From Nitrobacter sp051535235 (GTDB lineage: Bacteria > Pseudomonadota > Alphaproteobacteria > Rhizobiales > Xanthobacteraceae): a DNA stretch of 64,000 nt. The stretch is taken from NCBI RefSeq assembly GCF_051535235.1, contig NZ_JBPPLZ010000005.1, forward strand, positions 191,863 to 255,862. Direction: 5' to 3'. Made by a program: the position numbers and the translations under genes. A model generated the notes under the pieces. It saw nothing but the letters and a program-made list of their open reading frames with translations, had not been told where the DNA came from and made no database searches. How positions within the stretch are numbered: position 1 is the first letter of the stretch; every line of letters begins with the position of its first letter. This document shows, one piece after another, positions 36,610-45,371 of the stretch.

Positions 36610-37779
36610 ATGGCAATACCGTTTTTTAAGGAACTGAAGATCGGCGGTTATCTGATCAAGCAGAAGCTGATGGGCCGCAAGCGCTATCCACTGGTGCTGA
36701 TGCTCGAGCCGCTGTTTCGCTGCAATCTCGCCTGCGCCGGATGCGGCAAGATCGACTATCCCGATGCGATCCTCAACCGTCGCATGACCGCTCAGGAATG
36801 CTGGGACGCGGCCGAGGAATGCGGCGCGCCGATGGTGGCCATTCCCGGCGGCGAGCCGTTGATCCATAAGGAGATCGGCGAGATCGTGCGCGGACTTGTC
36901 GCGCGCAAGAAGTTCGTCTCGCTCTGCACCAACGCGCTGCTGCTGGAGAAAAAGCTCGATCTGTTCGAGCCTTCCCCGTACCTGTTCTTCTCGGTCCATC
37001 TCGATGGCCTGCGCGAGCATCACGACAAGTCGGTGTGTCAGGATGGCGTGTTCGACCGCGCGGTCTCCGCCATCAAGGCGGCGAAGGCGAAAGGCTTTAC
37101 CGTCAACGTGAACGCCACGATCTTCGACAATTATCCAGCCGAAGAGATCGCAAAATTCCTCGACTTCACGGCCGAGCTTGGCGTCGGCGTCTCGATGTCG
37201 CCAGGCTACGCCTACGAACGCGCGCCCGATCAGGAGCACTTCCTGAACCGCACCAAGACCAAGACGCTGTTCCGCGACGTCTTCGCGCGCGGCAAGGGCA
37301 AGAAGTGGAACTTCATGCACTCCGGCCTGTTCCTCGACTTTCTCGCCGGCAATCAGGAATATCACTGCACACCGTGGGGGATGCCCGCGCGCAACATCTT
37401 CGGCTGGCAGAAACCCTGCTATCTGCTCGGCGAGGGCTACACCAAGACCTTCAAGGAATTGATGGAGACCACCGACTGGGACAGCTACGGCACCGGCAAG
37501 TACGAAAAGTGCGCCAACTGCATGGCGCATTGCGGTTATGAGCCGACCGCGGCCACAGCGGCGCTGAACAATCCGATCAAGACGATGTGGGTGGCACTGC
37601 GTGGGGTCCGGACCACGGGTCCCATGGCGCCCGAGATCGATCTTACCAAGCAGCGTCCGGCGCAGTACATCTTTGCCGAGCAGGTGCAGAAGAAGCTGTC
37701 GGAGATCCGCAAGGACGAAGCGGCGGCCGCCGCCGCCAAACAAGCGGCCAAGGAGCAGAAGGCTTCCACCGCGGCCTAG
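36610..37779 (+). CDS. hpnH: HpnH, adenosylhopane-forming radical SAM enzyme
   Basis: Joins adenosine to hopene, giving adenosylhopane, the first step of side-chain addition. 389 residues from ATG 36610 (a GTG lies one codon earlier). The radical SAM cluster motif is C38-x3-C42-x2-C45 (CNLACAGC), followed by IPGGEPLIHKEIGEIV. The C-terminal part has CTPWGMPARNIFGWQKPCYLLGEGY and CANCMAHCGYEPTA, the SPASM-like cysteines seen in HpnH. Follows ispH by 45 bases, same operon; converges on hpnG, whose product acts next in the pathway. Confidence 0.95.
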   Translation: MAIPFFKELKIGGYLIKQKLMGRKRYPLVLMLEPLFRCNLACAGCGKIDYPDAILNRRMTAQECWDAAEECGAPMVAIPGGEPLIHKEIGEIVRGLVARKKFVSLCTNALLLEKKLDLFEPSPYLFFSVHLDGLREHHDKSVCQDGVFDRAVSAIKAAKAKGFTVNVNATIFDNYPAEEIAKFLDFTAELGVGVSMSPGYAYERAPDQEHFLNRTKTKTLFRDVFARGKGKKWNFMHSGLFLDFLAGNQEYHCTPWGMPARNIFGWQKPCYLLGEGYTKTFKELMETTDWDSYGTGKYEKCANCMAHCGYEPTAATAALNNPIKTMWVALRGVRTTGPMAPEIDLTKQRPAQYIFAEQVQKKLSEIRKDEAAAAAAKQAAKEQKASTAA

Positions 37780-37816
37780 AACGTTTCACGTTTTGACAGA
37801 AACGCAGTGACTTGAC

Positions 37817-37887
37817 GTCATTGCGAGCGAAGCGAAGCAATCCAGCCTTCTTCTGGATTGCTTCGGCGCGATGCGCCTCGCAATGAC
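37817..37887. repeat. Intergenic palindrome GTCATTGCGAG...CTCGCAATGAC
   Basis: Eleven-base perfect outer arms (37817-37827, 37877-37887) and an inner GAAGCAATCCAG/CTGGATTGCTTC stem make an almost fully paired 71-base hairpin. It is a common Bradyrhizobiaceae element, located 38 bases after hpnH. The 312-base gap 37780-38091 is otherwise made of similar repeat fragments. Confidence 0.8.
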
Positions 37888-38009
37888 AGCACTTGATCCC
37901 ATGTAACGATGAATGGCTATAGCTTATTGATTCTTCACGCGCGAACCGGATTCCATCTTCGGGTGAAGCCCGAAGGACATGCTTCGCTCGAAAACGCCAT
38001 AGACGTGGA

Positions 38010-38032
38010 TGCCCGGCATAAAGCCGGGCATG
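38010..38032. repeat. Short palindrome ATGCCCGGC-N5-GCCGGGCAT
   Basis: Same core and near-identical flanks as the element at 3665-3687. It lies between the convergent hpnH and hpnG genes. Confidence 0.75.
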
Positions 38033-38091
38033 ACGGGTTGCTCCAAACGAAACCTGCTCTAGAATCGTAGTCTTGCGAATCCGCAGCGCCG

Positions 38092-38826
38092 TCAAATGTC
38101 CGCCGGGACGAGGCTCCCGCCCCCCAGCAGAAAGCCGCGGCAGCCGCGCAGGGAGCGCAGCGCCCGATTGAAATCCATTCCGGTGGACACCAGCGCCCGC
38201 AAGGTCAACGGATTCCGTGCAAGGCCACCGATCACCTTCTTCAGGTCGATGTTGCCGTTCGGCTTGATGGCGCTGCGGGCAATCGCCGGCAGCGCGCGCG
38301 TCGCCGGATCGCTGATCACGCGCAGTGCGGCAAAGGGAAGACCCGCTTTCGTGGCATAGGCGGCTGCGATATGGCTTTCCATGTCGACCGCAGAGGCGCC
38401 GGTCTCGGCATGGAGCGCCGCCTTGCCAGCCTGTCCCACCACGACCTGTTCGACGCCGGCAAGCCCGGCGCGCACCACTTTCTGACCGCCAAGGCCGGAG
38501 CCATCAATCAGTTCCTCGCTGAGGGCGAGGCCAGCCTCCCAGCGCGAGACACCGTCCACGACGTCGGTGGCGACCACGACATCTCCGGACTCCAGGGACG
38601 GACAGAGCCCGCCGGCGACACCGAAGCTGATGACGCCGCGAACTGTGGCCGGATCGAAGCTCGCGAGAAGCGTGCGCAACTGCCGGGGATTGCTGCTGCT
38701 GCAAATGACAGTCATGCCCGGCCCCGCGGCAATGCGGGCTTCCTGAACCAGACCGGTCACGATCAATACCGGCCGCGGGTCAAAGCCATCACCCGCGGAT
38801 ATGTCGGTCGCCGCCCCCAAATTCAC
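38092..38826 (-). CDS. hpnG: HpnG, adenosylhopane nucleosidase
   Basis: Purine-nucleoside phosphorylase/nucleosidase family protein that releases adenine from adenosylhopane to give (phospho)ribosylhopane. 244 residues. SFGVAGGLCPSLESGDVVVA and SAVDMESHIAAAYA with FAALRVISDPA are the family base- and ribose-binding motifs. The start is a GTG at 38826 overlapping the shc stop by four bases (GTGA), so it is coupled to shc. The end NRALRSLRGCRGFLLG is typical of HpnG. Confidence 0.92.
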   Translation of the reverse strand: MNLGAATDISAGDGFDPRPVLIVTGLVQEARIAAGPGMTVICSSSNPRQLRTLLASFDPATVRGVISFGVAGGLCPSLESGDVVVATDVVDGVSRWEAGLALSEELIDGSGLGGQKVVRAGLAGVEQVVVGQAGKAALHAETGASAVDMESHIAAAYATKAGLPFAALRVISDPATRALPAIARSAIKPNGNIDLKKVIGGLARNPLTLRALVSTGMDFNRALRSLRGCRGFLLGGGSLVPADI

Positions 38827-40811
38827 ATCCCGACCCCTACCACCTTGCTGTTGGTGCTTCTCAAATTCCGATACCGCGCCAGCGCCCAGAGCGGGAAGAA
38901 CTTGGAGTAGCCATGGTACCGCAGATAAAACACCCGTGGGAACCCCGTGGCCGTGTAACGCTGCTCATCCCACAGTCCTTTTTTGGTCTGTGTGTCTATT
39001 AGGTACTTGATTCCCCGAGCCACAGCCACATTTTCGACTTCACCCGCGGCCATCAGGGCAAGCAGTGCCCAGGACGTTTGCGAGGCCGTGGTCGGCGCGC
39101 CCTCGAACCCCTTGTAGTCCAGCCGGTAACTGACGGCATCTTCGCCCCAGCCGCCATCAGCGTTCTGAATCGACACCAGCCAGTCCACCGCCTTGCGTAT
39201 CGCGGGATCCTTGCGATCGACGCCGGCGGCGTTGAGCGCACAGAGCACCGACCAGGTGCCGTAGATGTAGTTCAGGCCCCAGCGGCCGTACCAGGACCCC
39301 TCCTTGAGCTGGGTCCGGCGCAGATAGTCGACGCCGGCCGCCATGGTTGGGCTGTCCTGAACGGTCTCGCCAAGCTGCGCCAGCATCGAGACGCATCGCG
39401 CGGTGACGTCCTCGGTGGGCGGATCGAGCAGCGCGGCATGGTCGGAGAACGGGATGTTGTTGAGATAGTATTCGAGATTGTCGGCATCGAACGCCGCAAA
39501 GCCGCCGTCGCGGCTCTGCATGCCCTCGATCCACTCGCGGCCGCGCGCGATCGCCTCGTCGTACCTGTCGATCTGGTCGTTGCGACGCACCCGGTCCATC
39601 GCCATCACCACGACCGCGGTGTCGTCGAGATCGGGATAGTGGGCATTGGCGTACTGGAACGCCCAGCCGCCCGGCCGAACCTCTGGACGTTTCACAGCCC
39701 AGTCGCCCCTGAGATCGAGTTCCTGCTTCGGAAGCAGCCAGTCGAGGGCCTTGCCGGCGCTGGCCAGCGAGTCCGGCCCGCCCGCTTCGAGCAGCGCGTG
39801 AGCGGCAAGCGCAGTATCCCAGATCGGCGACACGCAGGGCTGGCAGTAGGCCTCCTCCTCGCCGATCACCAGAAGCTTGTCGATTCCACGCCGCGTTATC
39901 GCGCGCGGCGGATGCTCGGGCGGAAACCCCAACGCATCATACATCATCACCGTATTGACCATCGGCGGGAAGATCGCGCCGAGACCATCCTCGCCGTTGA
40001 GGCGCTCCTCGACGAAGGCGATCGCCTTTTTCATCGCGCGCGCGCGCAGCCGCTTGGGAAACGCCGGCTCGATCGTCCGCAAGATCCGGTCGATTCCGCT
40101 GAACAACGCAAACCAGGCCGGGCTTTGATGGGGGGCCCGCTTCGGCGTGCCGACCGTGGCCGGATCCTGAAGGAACAATTCGCGGATGCCAACGCCACGC
40201 GGGTTGCGCGCGCGCGGCTTCAACGCTGCCAGCACCATCAGCGGCACCATGGTGGTGCGCGCCCAGTAGGAGATCTTGTTGAGATGGAACGGCGACCAAA
40301 TCGGCAGCAGCATGATCTCGACCGGAAGAACCGGAACGCTGCGCCATGTCAGCACTTCGAAGAACGAAAGCAGGAAGCGCGTGAAGACGTTCACATTGGC
40401 CGCGCCGCCGCGTGACAGGATCGCCTCCCGCGCGCGCGCCATGTGCGGCGCATCGACGGAATCGCCGATCATCTTCAGCGCGAAGTAGGCTTTCACGCTG
40501 GCGCTCATGTCGAAGGGACCGTCGTGCACCAGCGGCCAGCCGCCATGGCTGCCCTGGATACGGCGGAGGTAGACCGCGATCCTGGCTTCCAGCGCCGCAT
40601 CGACCGGCTCGCCGAGATAGTGGCGCAGCAGGACGTATTCGGACGGGATGGTGGCGTCGGCCTCCAGTTCGAACACGAAATGACCGTCCGACTGTTTGAG
40701 GTTCAGAAGACCCCGCGTGGCGGCGCCGATGCTGCTTCCGAGAGCGGCCTCGTCGATCGGCGCGGCTGTGGCATTCACGGAGTTCATGACGGCTGACGTC
40801 TCAGATTCCAT
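38823..40811 (-). CDS. shc: Squalene-hopene cyclase (HpnF)
   Basis: Membrane-associated class II cyclase converting squalene to hopene/diplopterol. 662 residues. The protonating DxDD motif is DLDD at 394-397 (HYPDLDDTAVV). QW-type repeats are visible, e.g. RRIQGSHGGWPL, GGWAFQYAN, MQSRDGGFAAFD, KEGSWYGRWG and IQNADGGWGED. The start overlaps the hpnE end by 11 bases; a second ATG lies eight codons in (MNSVNATAAPID). The ending FYLRYHGYSKFFPLWALARYR is diagnostic. Central gene of the hpnCDEFG operon. Confidence 0.97.
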   Translation of the reverse strand: MESETSAVMNSVNATAAPIDEAALGSSIGAATRGLLNLKQSDGHFVFELEADATIPSEYVLLRHYLGEPVDAALEARIAVYLRRIQGSHGGWPLVHDGPFDMSASVKAYFALKMIGDSVDAPHMARAREAILSRGGAANVNVFTRFLLSFFEVLTWRSVPVLPVEIMLLPIWSPFHLNKISYWARTTMVPLMVLAALKPRARNPRGVGIRELFLQDPATVGTPKRAPHQSPAWFALFSGIDRILRTIEPAFPKRLRARAMKKAIAFVEERLNGEDGLGAIFPPMVNTVMMYDALGFPPEHPPRAITRRGIDKLLVIGEEEAYCQPCVSPIWDTALAAHALLEAGGPDSLASAGKALDWLLPKQELDLRGDWAVKRPEVRPGGWAFQYANAHYPDLDDTAVVVMAMDRVRRNDQIDRYDEAIARGREWIEGMQSRDGGFAAFDADNLEYYLNNIPFSDHAALLDPPTEDVTARCVSMLAQLGETVQDSPTMAAGVDYLRRTQLKEGSWYGRWGLNYIYGTWSVLCALNAAGVDRKDPAIRKAVDWLVSIQNADGGWGEDAVSYRLDYKGFEGAPTTASQTSWALLALMAAGEVENVAVARGIKYLIDTQTKKGLWDEQRYTATGFPRVFYLRYHGYSKFFPLWALARYRNLRSTNSKVVGVGM

Positions 40812-42054
40812 GGCTTTTCAGAACGTGATCGGCAGCGCGGTTTCCGGAGCGGACCGATCCCTCGATGGTGGCGGGCAACCCCGTATCAGTCCAGTCACCG
40901 GCGAGGAACAGGTTTTTCCACTCCGTCAGCGCCCCCGGACGCAGGGCATTCTGCTCGGGCGAGGCCTCGAAGGTGGCGCGGCGCTCGCGCACGATCTGCC
41001 AGGCGGGCATCTCGGCTTCGATGCCGGCGACCGCGCAGATGTCCTTCCAGATGGCCCGCGCCAGTTCCTCGCGCGGCATATCCACCAGCCGGTCGCCGCC
41101 GCTGATGGTGATGGAGAGACGGTCCGGAAACGCGAACAACCACTCGATCAGGCCGTTCACGACGCCGATCATCGGCGGAAGGTGCGTCGGCGGAACAAAG
41201 CGGAAGTGCGCGTTGACAATGGCGCGAAATTTCGTCGGCACGCTCACGCCGGGCAGCAGCGCGGCCGCAGACCGCGGCGGCACCGCCATGACGACGGCGT
41301 CGTCAGGAGCGAGCGCGATGGTCTGATCGCCAAGCGCGAGCGCGGTGACCTGACCGTTCGCCATGGTGAACTGCCGCACTTCATGGCCGACATCGACACT
41401 GCCGCCTTTGGCGCGAATGTAATCCACCGCCGGCTCGATCAGTACCCGGCTCAGGCCGTCGCGCGCGATCAGCGGACGGCACGCCTGACCGCCCGCCAGC
41501 AAGGTTTCGCGAATGATCGCGCCGGCAAGACCTGCCGCGCCGTCCGGCGGATGGATATTGAGCGCCGCAAGCAGCAGCGGCAGCACCAGCCGCTTGTAAA
41601 GCACGCCTTCGCACTTGATGACGTCGCCGACGCGGATGCGGCTATTAGCCCAGGTCAGCGGCGCAAGCGCAAAGTAATCGGCGGGTGACGTGTCGGGCAC
41701 CCTGCGGTCGGCATCGAAAATCCAGAACGGGACGCGTCCATCGTTGATCCGCAGCTTCCAGCGCTTATTGGCGCCGAGATCGACAAACTCGAATTCAGCC
41801 TTCGGCGGCCCCTGCAGCCCGGCCTCGGTGCCGATCCTGCGCGCATAGGCCAGCACGCCGTGATTGCCGGACAGCACCAGATGGTTGCCGTTATCGATCG
41901 TGAGATTGGTCGCGCCGTCGAAATAGGAGCGGCAACGCCCGCCAACCTGTTGCGCCGCCTCATGCACCCGCACCAGACAGCCGGCGTCAGCCAGACGCAC
42001 GGCTGCGGAAAGACCGGAAATGCCGGCGCCGACGATGTGAACGGTCCTTTGCAT
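40801..42054 (-). CDS. hpnE: HpnE, FAD-dependent hydroxysqualene dehydroxylase
   Basis: Flavoprotein reducing hydroxysqualene to squalene, third step of the HpnCDE route. 417 residues. The dinucleotide motif VHIVGAGISGLSAAVRLADAG is at the N-terminus (GxGxxG at 9-14), followed by EAAQQVGGRCRSYFD. The C-terminal FAD motif is LFLAGDWTDTGLPATIEGSVRSG. The start ATG overlaps the hpnD stop by one base (TGATG). It is related to phytoene desaturases, but the operon makes HpnE the clear choice. Confidence 0.94.
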   Translation of the reverse strand: MQRTVHIVGAGISGLSAAVRLADAGCLVRVHEAAQQVGGRCRSYFDGATNLTIDNGNHLVLSGNHGVLAYARRIGTEAGLQGPPKAEFEFVDLGANKRWKLRINDGRVPFWIFDADRRVPDTSPADYFALAPLTWANSRIRVGDVIKCEGVLYKRLVLPLLLAALNIHPPDGAAGLAGAIIRETLLAGGQACRPLIARDGLSRVLIEPAVDYIRAKGGSVDVGHEVRQFTMANGQVTALALGDQTIALAPDDAVVMAVPPRSAAALLPGVSVPTKFRAIVNAHFRFVPPTHLPPMIGVVNGLIEWLFAFPDRLSITISGGDRLVDMPREELARAIWKDICAVAGIEAEMPAWQIVRERRATFEASPEQNALRPGALTEWKNLFLAGDWTDTGLPATIEGSVRSGNRAADHVLKSHGI

Positions 42055-42890
42055 CAGATCAACGCGTACCGGAGAACGATGGCAATCTTCGCCGCCTGGC
42101 TCAGGTGAACCGGCGAGCGCGGGAGCTGAAAACCGCGATGCTCCAGCAGTTCCAGAATGGCGTGATAATATCTCGACATGATGCGGGGCGCGCGCACGGC
42201 CCGGCGCGGGTTGCGGTTCATGATCTCGTCCGCTTCGACAAAATGCTCCTGCGCCCGCGTCACCAGCGGCGCACAGACCTCCGGCAGCGCCGGATGCGAA
42301 ATCACGGCGGCCGGATCGGAACTGTCGATGCCGGCGCGCAGCAGGCCCTGGCGCGGCAGGTACAGCCGTCCCAGCGCCGCATCTTCATCGACATCGCGCA
42401 GGATATTGGTCAACTGCAACGCGCGGCCGAGATGGTGTCCGAGCAGGATACCGTCCTGCTCGGGCAATCCGAACACGCGAACCGACAGCCGGCCGACCGC
42501 GCTCGCGACCCGATCGCAATACAGGTCGAGCGTGGCCTCGTCGGGTGCGCGGATATCCGCGAGCACATCCATTTCCATGCCGTCGATGACGGCGAGAAAA
42601 TCCTCGCGCCGCAGCCCGAATGCGCTGACGGAGGCCGCATAGTCGCGCAACCGCTCCGGCGCCTGTCCCCGATAGAGCGCGTCGATGTCGTCGCGCCATT
42701 GCTGGAGCGCCGCCAGCCGTTCCGGCCGCGGGCTATCGGAATCGGCGATGTCGTCGACATAGCGGCAGAACGTGTAGATCTGGAACATCGCCTCGCGTTG
42801 CGCGCGCGGCAGGATGCGCATCGCCGCGTAGAACGAACTGCTGGACGCAGTCGCACCGGAACTTGCGTCGGCTGCCGTTTCGATCGTCAT
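42054..42890 (-). CDS. hpnD: HpnD, presqualene diphosphate synthase
   Basis: Trans-isoprenyl synthase condensing two farnesyl diphosphates to presqualene diphosphate. 278 residues. First aspartate-rich motif DDIAD at 46-50 (FCRYVDDIADSD), second NILRDVDEDAALGRLYLP near 162-179. SSFYAAMRILPRAQREAMFQIY is the HpnD N-terminal signature. The ATG overlaps the hpnC stop by four bases. Acts before HpnC in the pathway. Confidence 0.94.
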   Translation of the reverse strand: MTIETAADASSGATASSSSFYAAMRILPRAQREAMFQIYTFCRYVDDIADSDSPRPERLAALQQWRDDIDALYRGQAPERLRDYAASVSAFGLRREDFLAVIDGMEMDVLADIRAPDEATLDLYCDRVASAVGRLSVRVFGLPEQDGILLGHHLGRALQLTNILRDVDEDAALGRLYLPRQGLLRAGIDSSDPAAVISHPALPEVCAPLVTRAQEHFVEADEIMNRNPRRAVRAPRIMSRYYHAILELLEHRGFQLPRSPVHLSQAAKIAIVLRYALI

Positions 42891-43765
42891 GCGCCGGCCG
42901 CCGGGGTCGACATCGGTCGACGCCGCATCGAGCGCCGAAGCATCTCCACGGTGATGCCGGCGACACTGTAGCCGAGCAGTTGCAGCGGCTTCAGATGAAC
43001 CGTCTCGCTCAAGGGATCGCGCACTTTCAAGAGCGCGACGATCCGGTCGGCGAACATCTGAATCACGCCGACTTCAAGCCCGAGCCGGATGTCCCTGATC
43101 TCCGCCGCAAGCGGCCGACCCTCATGGAGCAGCGCTTCGGTCCGCGCGGCCAGGGCGTGCAGGCATTGCAAAAGCGCAGGCGTCGCCTTGTCACCGCCGA
43201 GCATCTCCACCGAGGCGCCGGATGCGGCGAGCGCATCGCGCGGCAGATAGACGCGGTTGAGGTTCCGGTAGTCCTTGGCGCAGTCCTGAAGATGGTTGTT
43301 GATCTGCAGGCCGGCGCACAGCGCATCGGAAGCGGCCCAGGTCGACGTGTTCTCGCCATGGACGTCGAGCATGAACCGTCCGACCGGCATCGCCGAATAA
43401 CGGCAATAGTCGATCACGTCATCCCAGGTCTCGTAGCGCAGCTTCGTGACATCCATCCGGAACGCCCTCAGCACATCGATCGCGTGGCGCGGCGGCATCG
43501 ATCGTTGAGCAAGCGCATTCCGAAGATTGACGGCTTCCGGCTGGGTATCCCCCTGCCCCAGGAGTTCGCTCTCGAACAGATCGAGCCAGACGAGTTTGTC
43601 CTTTTCGCCGAGTTCGGCGTGATCGGCAATGTCGTCCGCAGTCCGGACGAAATTATAGAAGGCGAGAATCAACGCGCGGTGACGCGGGTGAATGATCCAC
43701 GACGCGACCGGAAAATTCTCGTCGCGGTGGGTCTTTCCGGATCGCAGTTGGTTCGCGGTAGGCAT
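42887..43765 (-). CDS. hpnC: HpnC, hydroxysqualene synthase
   Basis: Converts presqualene diphosphate to hydroxysqualene. 292 residues. The opening SGKTHRDENFPVASWIIHPRHR is the HpnC signature. The aspartate motifs are DDIAD (44-48) and NNHLQDCAKDYRNLNRVYLP (around 180-199). First gene of the five-gene operon hpnC-hpnD-hpnE-shc-hpnG, where every junction overlaps. A sigma-70-like promoter candidate lies 84-112 bases upstream of the ATG. Confidence 0.94.
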   Translation of the reverse strand: MPTANQLRSGKTHRDENFPVASWIIHPRHRALILAFYNFVRTADDIADHAELGEKDKLVWLDLFESELLGQGDTQPEAVNLRNALAQRSMPPRHAIDVLRAFRMDVTKLRYETWDDVIDYCRYSAMPVGRFMLDVHGENTSTWAASDALCAGLQINNHLQDCAKDYRNLNRVYLPRDALAASGASVEMLGGDKATPALLQCLHALAARTEALLHEGRPLAAEIRDIRLGLEVGVIQMFADRIVALLKVRDPLSETVHLKPLQLLGYSVAGITVEMLRRSMRRRPMSTPAAGA

Positions 43766-43848
43766 CGGGATCGGCTACGCTGATCTGGATCGCAATTGGG
43801 TCTCCCGCCATTCCCGAATGCCGGACAGGCGGGATTGCTCGCGCACCC

Positions 43849-43877
43849 CATATAGGGGAAACCGCGAGCTAAACCAA
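43849..43877 (-). promoter_or_regulatory. Candidate promoter of the hpnC-G operon with overlapping palindrome
   Basis: Minus strand TTGGTT (43877-43872), 17 bases, TATATG (43854-43849). The -10 element sits inside a small inverted repeat, CCCC-ATATA-GGGG (43846-43858 on plus), which could be an operator. Prediction only. Confidence 0.4.
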
Positions 43878-43972
43878 TGCTATCTTTCGCCTTTTAGCCA
43901 ATACTCACCTGCTGCCAGGGCGGCAAACCGCCGCCGGCCGGGATAACGGGTTTCACTGCTTTGCGCAGCGAT

Positions 43973-44218
43973 TTACTGGCCGTGGTTCAGCAGGACCTGG
44001 TTGCAGGCCTTCGTCAATTTCACACGGTTCTCCTGCAGACAGGCCAGGATGGTGAAATCGCCCTGATCCATCACCTTGCGGCAGAAACGGCTGACGTCCC
44101 GAGAACAAGCGCGCTGTTCCTCTTCGGTCCCGCTGTGCGTTTGTCCCTGGACCTGGGCCATCGTTACGGTCGAACCGAATGTCAAAAGCAGAGCGAATGA
44201 TAGAAAAATCTTGGACAT
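43973..44218 (-). CDS. Small secreted cysteine-rich protein
   Basis: 81 residues with a Sec signal (MSKIFLSFALLLTFGSTVTMAQ). The mature part has four cysteines (C38, C46, C60, C72) in ACSRDVSRFCRKVMDQGD...ACLQENRVKLTKAC. That spacing resembles one cysteine-rich GLG1-type repeat (Pfam Cys_rich_FGFR-like), a form found in small secreted proteins of Bradyrhizobium relatives. Two disulfides in the periplasm are likely. Function unknown. Same strand as hpnC, but 207 bases separate them, so operon membership is doubtful. Confidence 0.75.
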   Translation of the reverse strand: MSKIFLSFALLLTFGSTVTMAQVQGQTHSGTEEEQRACSRDVSRFCRKVMDQGDFTILACLQENRVKLTKACNQVLLNHGQ

Positions 44219-44776
44219 CGTATTCCTTCATTACAGCGGCAGAAAATTCGATCCTGGGCACGCTTGGCCGCGTCCCAGAGGACTGTCTTTGCAAACGGCG
44301 GAGAGCGACTGCGTCGCCGGCCCGTATCGATACTCATACCTGACAAGACCGCAAGAGCGCATGCGGCCGCTTCATCCATCGGCTGCACATACACCGATGA
44401 TACCCAGCATATTCGCTGTTTCAAAAGCACGGTGAAATGCGGCTAAATTTGTAGCGGTCTCGCGTTGCCTCAGGCCGCTTCACAGTTTTTCAGATAACTA
44501 TATCTAACACGCTGAAATATATCGACTAAAGTACAACAAGCGAATCGACGCATAATTGTGCGGCGAATCCGCCATGACGTTTGTTCTTCAGGGGCGCATC
44601 TCCTCGGTTCTCGCGAGGATTCATATCTGGAAATAAGGAACTGCGGCAGCCACTTGCAGAAGTCCAAGAGACCATCAGCTATGTATCGGGGTTGAACCCT
44701 TGCATGCCAAGACAACACTAAGAGCTTGGTGCGGCACGAGACTTCATCGCCTGAGCACCTTTTATGGAAACCCGCT
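44219..44776. other. 558-base intergenic region
   Basis: Lies between two divergent small secreted-protein genes and is clearly AT-richer than the genes around it (for instance 44490-44560). It should carry promoters for both. No ORF with coding bias, repeat or RNA gene was recognised. Confidence 0.4.
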
Positions 44777-45277
44777 ATGAAACTGTTTGCCTCCAGGCTG
44801 ATTCGGAAGTCGACGATTGCAGCCGGCGTTATCGCCGGCCTCACGCTATCCGCCTCGACGAGTTTCGCCCAGAATGCTCCGTTTGCCGGCTTCGCAGGAA
44901 ACTGGTCGGGCAAAGGCATGGTGACGCTATCTGACGGATCGAAAGAAAATATTCGCTGCAGGGCGTCCTACAGGGTGAACGTCACAGGCACGGCGCTGAA
45001 ACAGAACCTGCGTTGTGCCAGCGACAGCTACCAGTTCGATCTCTCCAGCGACGTGGTCAGCGAAGGCTCCCAACTTACCGGGACCTGGAGCGAAGCCAGC
45101 CGCAATCTCTTCGGCTCCGTGCGCGGCCGCGCCAGCGACGGTGAGATTGAGGTGTTCGTCGAAGCAGCGGGCTTTGCCGCCAACCTGACGTTGCGTACCC
45201 GCGGCAACAAGCAATCGGTCTCGATCGCCTCGAAGGGCGAAATCAGGAACGTGTCCATCACCATGACGCGTGGCTGA
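44777..45277 (+). CDS. Conserved-looking secreted protein, function unknown
   Basis: 166 residues from ATG 44777 (an upstream extension to 44726 is in frame but not signal-like). Signal peptide to about SFAQ|NAP. The mature part is beta-rich: FAGNWSGKGMVTLSDGSKENIRCRASY, LKQNLRCASDSYQFDLSSDV, LTGTWSEASRNLFGSVRGRA and SIASKGEIRNVSITMTR. Two cysteines are present. This pattern recalls small lipocalin-like periplasmic proteins annotated as hypothetical in Rhodopseudomonas and Bradyrhizobium. No function can be assigned. Confidence 0.75.
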   Translation: MKLFASRLIRKSTIAAGVIAGLTLSASTSFAQNAPFAGFAGNWSGKGMVTLSDGSKENIRCRASYRVNVTGTALKQNLRCASDSYQFDLSSDVVSEGSQLTGTWSEASRNLFGSVRGRASDGEIEVFVEAAGFAANLTLRTRGNKQSVSIASKGEIRNVSITMTRG

Positions 45278-45371
45278 CGCGAGGGAAAGAGCGCGCGGCG
45301 CGAGGTGCCCCGCAAACGGGCTGCGCCGCCGGTGGTCTGTCTCCGGTTGCCGATGTCGCTGCCTGATCTGC

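Noticed and set aside
44637..44662. GGAAC at about 44637 as an EcfG promoter for the secreted-protein gene
   Set aside because: The base positions 16-17 downstream do not read CGTT or a close variant.
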